DNA of 7,786 bases from VFMC01 sp031404435 (lineage in GTDB: Bacteria; Actinomycetota; Acidimicrobiia; Acidimicrobiales; Ilumatobacteraceae). The stretch spans positions 1 through 7,786 of the forward strand of contig JANNHO010000306.1 in the NCBI GenBank assembly GCA_031404435.1, read 5' to 3'. Shown here one piece after another: positions 1 to 6,074 of the stretch (position 1 is its first letter; every line of letters starts with the position of its first letter). The position numbers and the translations under genes are program-made. The notes under the pieces are model-generated. The model was not told where the DNA came from. It ran no database searches and saw nothing but the letters and a program-made list of their open reading frames with translations.

Positions 1-353
1 TTCACGGCGACCTGACCCAGGTCGCTCGCGAGAAAGCGTTGAAGCGGCTCATCGACAACCAGCTGAGTGTGCTCGTCGCCACCGATGTCGCGGCGCGCGG
101 CATCGACGTCGACGACATTGGCGCGGTCATTCACTACGAGCCCGCCGGCGACGCGAAGGACTACCTCCACCGCAGTGGGCGCACGGCACGCGCCGGGCGC
201 GACGGCTGGGCGGTCACGCTTGCCGAGTACAACCAGCACACGCAGGTGTGCATCCTGCAGCGGGCACTACGTCTCGACGTTGCGCCGCCGATCGAGATCT
301 TCTCCAACAACGCCAAGTTGCGCGACCTGCAGCAGTTCCGCAGCACCGACTGA
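1..353 (+). CDS. DEAD-box ATP-dependent RNA helicase, C-terminal fragment (5' end outside window)
   Basis: This is the end of the second RecA-like domain of an RNA helicase of superfamily 2, which unwinds or remodels RNA in the cytoplasm using ATP. The reading frame is open from the window edge (first full codon at position 3) to TGA at 351-353, about 116 residues. The visible motifs follow the family order. HGDLTQ lies at the very start (motif IVa region). VLVATDVAARGIDV is motif V. HRSGRTARAG is motif VI, holding the arginines that contact ATP and RNA. A TTG at 39 falls inside the conserved domain and is not a start. The protein ends about 55 residues after motif VI, so it has no long basic C-terminal tail and no RNA-binding extension of the CsdA/DbpA kind. 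It is convergent with leuD, with 40 bp between the stop codons. The family is secure. The exact orthologue (RhlE-like or another) cannot be told from this part. Confidence 0.93.
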   Translation, partial: HGDLTQVAREKALKRLIDNQLSVLVATDVAARGIDVDDIGAVIHYEPAGDAKDYLHRSGRTARAGRDGWAVTLAEYNQHTQVCILQRALRLDVAPPIEIFSNNAKLRDLQQFRSTD

Positions 354-393
354 CCCGTTCCCCAGATCTTTCGGTTGAGGGTGCGTGCGCGCT

Positions 394-978
394 CTAGGCG
401 AGCCAGGCGGGGCGGCGGGTTTCGTAGGCGTCGATCGCGTGGACGTTGCCAAGGGTGATGCCCACGTCGTCGAGGCCGTGCAGGAAGCGGTGCTGGTTCT
501 GTGGTTCCATCGGGAACGGCGCGGCGATCCCGACAGCTGGGACCTCCACCATGAGCCGCTCCATGTCGACGGTGATCTCTACGCTCGGGTCGGCATCGAT
601 CGCGTCCCAGATCGCTTGCACGACGGGCTCGGCGACCATCGCGGGAATCAGACCGTTCTTGGTGCAGTTGTTTCGGAAGATGTCGCTGAAGCTCGGCGCG
701 ATCACTGCGTCGAAGCCACCCTGTTGAATGGCCCACACGGCGTGCTCGCGCGACGAGCCGACCCCGAACGCGGGTCCGGCCACGAGGATCGAGGCGCCGG
801 CATAGCGCTCGTCGTTGAGCACGAAGTTGCGGTCGTCGCGCCAGGTGGCGAAAAGTCCCTTTTCGAACCCGGTGCGCTCCACCCGCTTCAGCCATTCGGC
901 GGGGATGATCTGGTCGGTATCGACGTCGCTGCGCTTCAGGGGGACGCCGGTGCCGGTGACGATCGTGACAGCTTTCAT
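394..978 (-). CDS. leuD: 3-isopropylmalate dehydratase small subunit LeuD
   Basis: Small subunit of isopropylmalate isomerase, which with LeuC interconverts 2- and 3-isopropylmalate in leucine synthesis. The protein is 194 residues, normal for bacterial LeuD. It begins MKAVTIVTGTGVPLKRSDVD and continues with DTDQIIP near residue 20. GVGSSREHAVWA near residues 72-83 is the swivelling-domain signature that carries substrate-binding Ser and Arg. NNCTKNGL follows, and the C-terminal RFLHGLDDVGITL motif is typical of the family. The start is the ATG at 978-976. It overlaps the leuC stop by 4 bp (ATGA) and has GGAG about 7 bases upstream inside the end of leuC, so translational coupling is likely and would help keep the two subunits equal. 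A longer in-frame opening reaches back to 1215 but only runs antiparallel through leuC in another frame, so I reject it. The stop is TAG at 396-394. Confidence 0.97.
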   Translation of the reverse strand: MKAVTIVTGTGVPLKRSDVDTDQIIPAEWLKRVERTGFEKGLFATWRDDRNFVLNDERYAGASILVAGPAFGVGSSREHAVWAIQQGGFDAVIAPSFSDIFRNNCTKNGLIPAMVAEPVVQAIWDAIDADPSVEITVDMERLMVEVPAVGIAAPFPMEPQNQHRFLHGLDDVGITLGNVHAIDAYETRRPAWLA

Positions 979-2501
979 GAGGGTGCTCCGTTGCTGATGC
1001 TGATGCTGGTGCTTGCGCCGTGCGACGAGCGCTCGAAAAGTTCGGGAAGGTCGGCTGGGGTGGCGAAGTGGCCGGCGACCGCTGTGGCCGCGGCGACCGC
1101 TGGGCTGACGAGGTGGGTCCGCCCGCCTCGGCCTTGGCGGCCTTCGAAGTTGCGGTTGCTGGTGCTGGCGGCGCGTTCGCCGGGGGCGAGCTTGTCGGGG
1201 TTCATCGCCAGGCACATGCTGCAGCCGGGTTCACGCCAGTCGGCTCCGGCGGCGCGGAAGATCTCCGGCAATCCTTCGGATTCGGCCTGGGCCTTCACGG
1301 CGTGGCTACCGGGCACGATCATGACCCGCGCCACGGTGACGGTGCGACCGTCGAGCACCGCGGCGGCGGCGCGCAGGTCTTCGATGCGGCTGTTGGTGCA
1401 ACTGCCGATGAACACTGTGTCGACAGTGATGTCGCGGATCGGGGTGCCGGCGATGAGGCCCATGTACTCGAGCGCCCTCGCAACCGTCTCGCGGGTGGTC
1501 GGGTCGTTGTAGGAGTCGGGTGACGGGATGCGGGCGTCGATCCCGGCGACCTGGCCGGGGTTGGTGCCCCATGTGACCTGCGCGGTGATCGAGGCTGCGT
1601 CGATGACGACTTCCTTGTCGAACACGGCTCCCTCGTCGGTGGTGAGCGTTCGCCAGTCGGCGACTGCGGCGTCCCATGCGTCGCCGGTGGGGGCGTGCAT
1701 CCGGCCGTGAACGTAGTCGAACGTCGTCTGGTCGGCGGCGACGAGGCCGGCCTTTGCACCGGCCTCGATGCTCATGTTGCACACCGTCATCCGGCCCTCC
1801 ATCGACAGCGCGCGAATGGCCGAACCGCGGTACTCGATCACGTGGCCGATCCCGCCACCGGTACCGATCACACCGATGATCGCGAGCACCACATCTTTGG
1901 CAGTCACGCCCTCGGCGAGCGCCCCGTCGACGGTGACGCTCATCCACTTCGGGCGGCTCTGCGGCAGGGTCTGGGTGGCGAGCACGTGCTCCACCTCGCT
2001 GGTGCCGATACCAAACGCGAGAGCGCCGAACGCGCCGTGGGTTGCGGTGTGGCTGTCGCCACAGACGATGGTCATGCCCGGCAGCGTGCGGCCCTGCTCG
2101 GGGCCGATCACGTGGACGATGCCCTGCAGCGGGTCGCCCATCGGGAAGTTGGTGATGCCGAACTCGGCGGTGTTCTCGCGCAGCACCTCCACCTGGCGGG
2201 CCGAGATGGGATCGGCGATCGGCTGATCGATGTTCTCCGTTGGCACGTTGTGGTCCTCGGTGGCGATCGTGAGATCGGGTCGACGGACCGTGCGACCAGC
2301 GATACGCAAGCCGTCAAATGCCTGCGGGCTGGTCACCTCGTGGACGAGGTGGAGGTCGATGTACAACAGGTCGGGCTCCCCCGGCGCCGAGCGGACGAGG
2401 TGGCGTTCCCACAGCTTCTCGGCCAATGTCATGGCGGGCCCTGTCGTCGGGTCGTTCGTGGCGTCGCCGTTCGTGACTTCGGGCATCGTGGCTTCGGGCA
2501 T
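975..2501 (-). CDS. leuC: 3-isopropylmalate dehydratase large subunit LeuC
   Basis: Large, [4Fe-4S]-carrying subunit of isopropylmalate isomerase (aconitase family), acting in the cytoplasm with LeuD. From the chosen start it has 508 residues. The family core begins at MTLAEKLWERHLV and continues with LLYIDLHLVHEVTSPQAF and CGDSHTATHGAFG. The three cluster-ligand cysteines are visible: FIGSCTNSR (Cys368) and GCSMC (Cys427 and Cys430). The ATG at 2501-2499 is chosen because AAGGAG lies 5 bases before it. The in-frame ATG at 2528 has no ribosome binding site. The ATG at 2486 and the one at 2432, which matches the usual family start, have no comparable site. This choice gives an N-terminal tail of about 23 polar residues ahead of the conserved core, including a 15-bp tandem duplication. 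The last 12 or so residues are low-complexity Ser/Thr/Ile from a hexamer repeat. The stop overlaps leuD. Confidence 0.96.
   Translation of the reverse strand: MPEATMPEVTNGDATNDPTTGPAMTLAEKLWERHLVRSAPGEPDLLYIDLHLVHEVTSPQAFDGLRIAGRTVRRPDLTIATEDHNVPTENIDQPIADPISARQVEVLRENTAEFGITNFPMGDPLQGIVHVIGPEQGRTLPGMTIVCGDSHTATHGAFGALAFGIGTSEVEHVLATQTLPQSRPKWMSVTVDGALAEGVTAKDVVLAIIGVIGTGGGIGHVIEYRGSAIRALSMEGRMTVCNMSIEAGAKAGLVAADQTTFDYVHGRMHAPTGDAWDAAVADWRTLTTDEGAVFDKEVVIDAASITAQVTWGTNPGQVAGIDARIPSPDSYNDPTTRETVARALEYMGLIAGTPIRDITVDTVFIGSCTNSRIEDLRAAAAVLDGRTVTVARVMIVPGSHAVKAQAESEGLPEIFRAAGADWREPGCSMCLAMNPDKLAPGERAASTSNRNFEGRQGRGGRTHLVSPAVAAATAVAGHFATPADLPELFERSSHGASTSISISNGAPS
993..1010 (-). repeat. Hexamer repeat at the 3' end of leuC
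   Basis: On the plus strand GCTGAT, GCTGAT and GCTGGT follow one another. In leuC this is read in frame as the low-complexity Thr-Ser-Ile-Ser-Ile-Ser part of the C-terminal tail, beyond the conserved fold and just before the leuD ribosome binding site. Confidence 0.75.
2472..2501 (-). repeat. 15-bp tandem duplication at the leuC start
   Basis: Read on the minus strand, two adjacent 15-base units are ATGCCCGAAGCCACG (2501-2487) and ATGCCCGAAGTCACG (2486-2472). They differ at one base and encode MPEAT then MPEVT. Each unit carries its own ATG in the leuC frame. Only the first is preceded by a good ribosome binding site. Confidence 0.9.
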
Positions 2502-2506
2502 TGGTG

Positions 2507-2512
2507 CTCCTT
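2507..2512 (-). promoter_or_regulatory. Shine-Dalgarno site of leuC
   Basis: On the minus strand the bases read AAGGAG, 5 bases before the ATG at 2501. This is the strongest ribosome binding site in the window. It decides the leuC start among four in-frame ATG codons at 2528, 2501, 2486 and 2432. Confidence 0.85.
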
Positions 2513-2549
2513 GTCGATCCACCGCCATCGCGACGCGGGTCGAATCTCA

Positions 2550-2571
2550 CTAGATGGGATAACATTCCTAG
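2550..2571. promoter_or_regulatory. Imperfect dyad between leuC and the IclR-type regulator; probable operator
   Basis: The 72-bp divergent gap holds a CTAG...CTAG-bounded dyad at 2550-2571. Nested in it, and offset by 2 bp, is the 16-mer TGGGATAACATTCCTA (2555-2570), whose arms are TnGGA and TTCCnA. IclR-family operators such as that of E. coli IclR have TGGAA/TTCCA arms, so the inner dyad fits this family in outline. It overlaps the predicted -10 element of the regulator and lies about 55-70 bp upstream of the leuC ATG, a position from which one site could control both directions. That NdgR/LtbR proteins bind leuCD promoters is known. That this site is the operator is inference. Confidence 0.5.
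2560..2565 (+). promoter_or_regulatory. Predicted -10 element (TAACAT) for a leaderless regulator transcript
   Basis: TAACAT fits the actinobacterial -10 pattern TANNNT and ends 8 bases before the regulator ATG at 2574. Transcription would therefore start at or within a base or two of the ATG. No purine-rich ribosome binding site precedes this ATG, which agrees with a leaderless mRNA. I see no good -35 box. On the opposite strand TGTTATCCC (2564-2556) could be a weak extended -10 for leuCD, giving a leader of roughly 45-50 bases. Confidence 0.45.
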
Positions 2572-2573
2572 AT

Positions 2574-3230
2574 ATGAACAGTGTAAGCGGCGTCGGGGTG
2601 ATCGACAAGAGCGCCCTCATCCTGCAGGTTCTGCGCACCGGCGCGCACGATCTGGTCGAATTGCAAGCCGCCGCCGACCTACCGCGGGCCACGGCCCACC
2701 GGCTGGTGGTCGCATTGGAGAAGCATCATCTGGTGCGCCGCGACGTCCACGGCCGCTTCGTGCTCGGCTTCGAGCTCGTTGCCCTTGGCCGAGCCGCGAG
2801 CGGACAGTTCGCGCTCGGTGAGCTCGCTGCGCCCGTGCTGCGCCGGCTGCGTGACGAGTCGGGTGAGAGCGTGCAGTTGTACGTCCGTGAGGGCGACGAG
2901 CGGCGGTGCGTGGCGTCGCTGCAGTCGCCGCACGGACTTCGTTGGATCGTCGCCGAAGGCAGCCTGCTGCCGTTGCAACGCGGGTCAGCGGGCCACGCGC
3001 TCACCTCGCCCGACGAGGTGGGGTCGTGGGTGGACAGTGTCGAAGAGCGCGAGCCGGGCGTCGCCTCGGTGAGCGCCGCCGTGGTCGATCGCGACAGCGC
3101 GATTGTGGGCGCGGTCAGCGTGAGCGGCCCGGTCGAGCGGCTGACCCGCCACCCCGGCGCACGCTTCGGGGCGCAGGTGGTTGCCGCGGCACACGACATC
3201 TCCAAGCTGTTCACGGCCACCACCCGCTGA
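2574..3230 (+). CDS. IclR-family transcriptional regulator, NdgR/LtbR type
   Basis: DNA-binding regulator of 218 residues. The winged helix-turn-helix spans about residues 12-66, with recognition helix RATAHRLVVALEKHHLV at 38-54 and the wing around GRFVLG. The IclR effector-binding domain follows. SGVGVIDK at the N-terminus and EREPGVASVSA plus SVSGPVERLTRHPG near the C-terminus match my memory of NdgR of Streptomyces and LtbR of Corynebacterium, which control leuCD and other amino-acid genes and lie divergent from leuCD. Here it is divergent from leuC too, 72 bp away. Family members have about 235-240 residues. This one is shorter because only about 12 residues separate GSAGHAL from DSVEEREPG (residues 143-155), where relatives have about 20 more. 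The frame is intact. The ATG at 2574 is chosen because SGVGV sits next to it as in the family. Any upstream in-frame extension would run antisense through leuC. The effector is unknown. Confidence 0.88.
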   Translation: MNSVSGVGVIDKSALILQVLRTGAHDLVELQAAADLPRATAHRLVVALEKHHLVRRDVHGRFVLGFELVALGRAASGQFALGELAAPVLRRLRDESGESVQLYVREGDERRCVASLQSPHGLRWIVAEGSLLPLQRGSAGHALTSPDEVGSWVDSVEEREPGVASVSAAVVDRDSAIVGAVSVSGPVERLTRHPGARFGAQVVAAAHDISKLFTATTR

Positions 3231-3255
3231 ATCTGTGCGGCGCTGCGGTGGCGCA

Positions 3256-3261
3256 TAGCCT
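3256..3261 (+). promoter_or_regulatory. Predicted -10 element (TAGCCT) for leaderless nadA
   Basis: TAGCCT fits TANNNT and ends 7 bases before the GTG at 3269, so a transcript from it would begin at the start codon. There is no ribosome binding site in the 38-bp gap after the regulator stop, which supports a leaderless nad operon mRNA. Read-through from the regulator gene is also possible. Confidence 0.45.
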
Positions 3262-3268
3262 GCACCAC

Positions 3269-4261
3269 GTGACCGTGACCGACCTGCCCGATGGGACGCC
3301 TGCCGGGTGGGCCGACGAGGTGCTCGCCCTCGCGACCCATCGCGATGCCGTCATCCTTGCCCACAACTATCAGCTGCCCGAGATTCAAGACATCGCCCAT
3401 CACGTCGGCGATTCGCTGGCGCTGTCGCGGGTGGCGGCGCAGGTTGACGCATCCACGATTGTGTTCTGCGGCGTGCACTTCATGGCCGAGACCGCCAAGA
3501 TCCTCAGCCCTGACAAGACGGTGCTGATCCCCGACGAGCGTGCCGGGTGCAGCCTGGCCGACACCATCACTGCCGACCAGTTGCGGGCCTGGAAGGCCGA
3601 GCACCCGGGTGCGGTAGTTGTCAGCTACGTCAACACCACGGCCGCAGTGAAGGCCGAGACCGACATCTGCTGCACCTCGTCGAACGCAGTCGACGTGGTG
3701 GCCTCGATCCCCGCCGACCACGACATCCTGTTCTGCCCCGATCAGTTTCTCGGTGCCTACGTGCAACGTCTCACCGGCCGCGAAAACATGCACATCTGGA
3801 TGGGCGAGTGCCATGTGCATGCCGGCATCAACGGCGCCGATCTGCGCGCCCGGGTCGAGGCCGAGCCCGATGCCGAGTTGTTCATCCATCCGGAATGCGG
3901 CTGCGCCACCAGTGCGCTGTACCTCGCCGGGGCCGGTGTGGTTCCCTCCGAGCGAACCAAGATCCTGTCCACCTCGGGCATGGTCGCTGCGGCCGAGCAG
4001 ACCACGGCGGCCAAGGTGCTCGTGGCCACCGAAACCGGCATGTTGCATCAGCTGCGCAAGGCCAACCCGCTCGTCATCTTCGAACCAGTCAATCCTGCGG
4101 CGGTGTGCAAGTACATGAAGATGATCACCCCCGCGAAGTTGCTGCGCTCGTTGCAGACGCTCACGGACGAGGTCACGGTCCCGGCTGACATCGCCGAGCG
4201 GGCTCGCCTCAGCGTCGAGCGGATGATTGCCATCGGCACCCCCAGCCGCACCGGCGAGTGA
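3269..4261 (+). CDS. nadA: Quinolinate synthase NadA
   Basis: [4Fe-4S] enzyme that condenses iminoaspartate with dihydroxyacetone phosphate to give quinolinate, the second step of de novo NAD synthesis. The 330-residue protein has the family motifs in order: AHNYQLPEIQDIAHHVGDSL, FCGVHFMAETAKIL, AGCSLADTI, YVNTTAAVKAETD, TSSNAV, WMGECHVHAGI, HPECGC, STSGM and VCKYMKMIT. By comparison with the E. coli enzyme as I remember it, the three cluster ligands are Cys94 (AGCSL), Cys181 (GECHVH) and Cys280 (VCKYM). Their spacing of 87 and 99 residues fits. Extra cysteines (134 and 135, 210 and 212) are not expected to be ligands. The start is uncertain: GTG at 3269 fits the predicted leaderless promoter, while GTG at 3275 is in the same frame within a GTGACC tandem, and GTG at 3248 lies upstream. 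nadB follows 4 bp after the stop. Confidence 0.96.
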   Translation: MTVTDLPDGTPAGWADEVLALATHRDAVILAHNYQLPEIQDIAHHVGDSLALSRVAAQVDASTIVFCGVHFMAETAKILSPDKTVLIPDERAGCSLADTITADQLRAWKAEHPGAVVVSYVNTTAAVKAETDICCTSSNAVDVVASIPADHDILFCPDQFLGAYVQRLTGRENMHIWMGECHVHAGINGADLRARVEAEPDAELFIHPECGCATSALYLAGAGVVPSERTKILSTSGMVAAAEQTTAAKVLVATETGMLHQLRKANPLVIFEPVNPAAVCKYMKMITPAKLLRSLQTLTDEVTVPADIAERARLSVERMIAIGTPSRTGE

Positions 4262-4265
4262 CCCG

Positions 4266-6074
4266 ATGACCCGGGCCGGCGTGCCGTTGCAGTTGCCATC
4301 ACCCGCGCCCACGTGGGTGCTCGATGTCGACGTGGTCGTTGTCGGTTCCGGTGCCGCCGGCCTCGCGGCAGCGCTCGCGGCGCGTCCGGTGCGCAGCGTC
4401 CTGGTCGTCACGAAAGACACGCTCGATGCCGGGAGCACGGCCTGGGCGCAGGGCGGCCTCGCCGGTGTCCTCGATCCGCTCGATTCGCTCGAGAACCACG
4501 TCCGTGACACCCTCGTCGCCGGGGCGGGGCTCTGCGACGAGGGCAACGTTCGCCTGCTCGTGACCGAGGCTCCGAAGGCGTTGCGCTACCTGATGCGCCT
4601 CGGCGCAGCGTTCGATCGCCCGGCGAACGGTGAAGGCGATGGCCTCGCGCTCACTCGCGAGGGTGGCCACAGCCACGACCGCATTGTGCACTCCGGCGGC
4701 GATCGCAGCGGCGCCGAGGTGCAGCGCACCCTCGACCAGAACGCACTGGCGGCCGGAGTTGAGGTGATGGATCATGCGTTCGCGCTTGATGTCGTGTGCG
4801 GCACCAATTCCGCCGGGCAACGGCAGGCCGCCGGCGCGCGGATCGCCCGCATTGACGACCACGGCGAGGTGGTGTCGGTGGGCACGGTCACGGCTCGTGC
4901 GGTGGTGTTGGCAACTGGTGGCTTCGGGCAGGTGTTTGCCGCGACGTCCAACCCGCCGGCGGTGACCGGTGACGGTGTTGCCCTGGCGCTGCGGGCTGGC
5001 CTCCCAGTTCGCGATGTGGAGTTTGTGCAGTTCCATCCGACCGTGCTGTGGGCGGGGCCCGATGCCCGCGGGCAGCAGGCGCTGATCAGTGAGGCGGTCC
5101 GCGGTGAAGGAGCGATCCTGTTCGATGCCGCCGGCGACCGGGTGATGGTTGGCGTTCACCCGCAACAGGATCTCGCCCCGCGCGACGTGGTTGCCGCGGC
5201 GATCAGCGCCCGGATGGCGCTCGCCCCGGCCGGGGTGGACGACCATGTGTACCTCGACGCGACTCACCTTGGGGTGAGGTTCTACGAGCGCTTCCCAGGG
5301 ATCACTGCGGCGTGCCGGGCGGCCGGCATCGACCCTGCGGTCGAGCACATTCCGGTTGCGCCTGCCGCGCACTATGCGTGCGGCGGAGTGCGTGCCGATA
5401 TGGATGGGCGCACCGAGATGCTGGGGTTGTACGCGATCGGCGAAGTCGCCTGCACGGGTGTCCACGGTGCGAACCGGCTCGCCAGCAACAGCCTGACCGA
5501 GGGTATCGTTGCCGGCACCCGCGTTGGCCGCGACCTTGCCTGGGAGCTTCCCGAGCGCGTCGAGTTTGCCGAGGTCGTTGGGTCTGTGCCGGAGACGAAC
5601 TCGCTGCACGAGCCAGATGTGGTGCCCGGAGTCAGCGAGAACGCTGGGTTCGCGGCGGCATCGACAGCGCGGGGCACTGCGGCCCGACGCGTGGCCGTCC
5701 GGTCGGCGATGTCTCGCCATGTCGGTGTGGCGCGATCGCCGGAGGGACTGTCTGCCGCGGCAGCGACCATCGACGAATCGCTGGCCGACGGTCGAACTGC
5801 CACGGTTGCGTCCCGGGCAGCGTGGGAGGCCACCAACGTGATGACCGTGGCTCGCGCCGTCGTTGCCGCGGCGTTGGCACGAACCGAAAGCCGCGGTTGC
5901 CATCGCCGCACCGATCATTGCCAGCCGCGCGACCTGTGGCTTCGACACATCGACCTTCGCCTCGATCCGGGTCTTGATCCCGGTCTCGGTCAGATCACGG
6001 TCGCCGGGGTGCCGCCGTTGGACCACTCTGATGTTGACGAGGTCCCGCAGACCCAGGCGGGAACAGGTCAATGA
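4266..6074 (+). CDS. nadB: L-aspartate oxidase NadB
   Basis: FAD enzyme of the succinate dehydrogenase/fumarate reductase flavoprotein family. It oxidises L-aspartate to iminoaspartate, which NadA uses directly. The dinucleotide-binding GSGAAG is at residues 27-32. STAWAQGGLAGVL, EGGHSHDRIVHSGGDRSG, ATGGFGQVF, VEFVQFHPT and HPQQDLAPRDVV follow. HYACGG (His369) and GANRLASNSLTEG (Arg404) hold the substrate-binding His and Arg of the family. The C-terminal helical domain ends with the usual RTESRGCHRRTDH. At 602 residues it is longer than the roughly 530-560 usual for NadB. The extra length is partly in an Ala-rich stretch after residue 430 and partly in a tail of about 45 residues after GCHRR, which contains an LDPGLDPGLG repeat. 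The ATG at 4266 comes 4 bp after nadA with a weak GGCGAG upstream. The stop overlaps the nadC ATG. Confidence 0.96.
   Translation: MTRAGVPLQLPSPAPTWVLDVDVVVVGSGAAGLAAALAARPVRSVLVVTKDTLDAGSTAWAQGGLAGVLDPLDSLENHVRDTLVAGAGLCDEGNVRLLVTEAPKALRYLMRLGAAFDRPANGEGDGLALTREGGHSHDRIVHSGGDRSGAEVQRTLDQNALAAGVEVMDHAFALDVVCGTNSAGQRQAAGARIARIDDHGEVVSVGTVTARAVVLATGGFGQVFAATSNPPAVTGDGVALALRAGLPVRDVEFVQFHPTVLWAGPDARGQQALISEAVRGEGAILFDAAGDRVMVGVHPQQDLAPRDVVAAAISARMALAPAGVDDHVYLDATHLGVRFYERFPGITAACRAAGIDPAVEHIPVAPAAHYACGGVRADMDGRTEMLGLYAIGEVACTGVHGANRLASNSLTEGIVAGTRVGRDLAWELPERVEFAEVVGSVPETNSLHEPDVVPGVSENAGFAAASTARGTAARRVAVRSAMSRHVGVARSPEGLSAAAATIDESLADGRTATVASRAAWEATNVMTVARAVVAAALARTESRGCHRRTDHCQPRDLWLRHIDLRLDPGLDPGLGQITVAGVPPLDHSDVDEVPQTQAGTGQ
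5961..5990 (+). repeat. 12-bp tandem repeat in the nadB C-terminal tail
   Basis: CTCGATCCGGGT (5961-5972) is followed by CTTGATCCCGGT (5973-5984), differing at two bases, and then by a partial CTCGGT. In the nadB frame this reads LDPG, LDPG, LG. It lies after the last conserved NadB motif. Confidence 0.75.

Noticed and set aside
354..393. Search for a terminator between the helicase and leuD stop codons
   Set aside because: The 40 bp hold only short GC-rich complementarity and no stem with a T-run.
385..1512. A 375-codon plus-strand open frame opposite leuD and leuC
   Set aside because: It is antisense to strongly supported leuCD and has no domain or ribosome binding site.
2502..2549. Possible leucine attenuator or leader peptide before leuC
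   Set aside because: The only upstream ATG (2528) is in the leuC frame, encodes no Leu codons, and there is no terminator-antiterminator hairpin in the 72-bp gap.
1695..2573. In-frame upstream extension of the IclR-type regulator to a 511-residue protein
   Set aside because: The extension is antisense to leuC; family alignment and the predicted promoter place the start at 2574.
2726..4546. A 606-codon open frame on the minus strand opposite the regulator, nadA and the start of nadB
   Set aside because: It is antisense to three genes with clear family motifs, shows no recognisable domain, and is the usual long antisense opening of GC-rich coding DNA.
4299..6071. A 590-codon minus-strand open frame covering nadB
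   Set aside because: It mirrors nadB with no motif of its own and an Arg/His/Gly-rich composition typical of a shadow frame.
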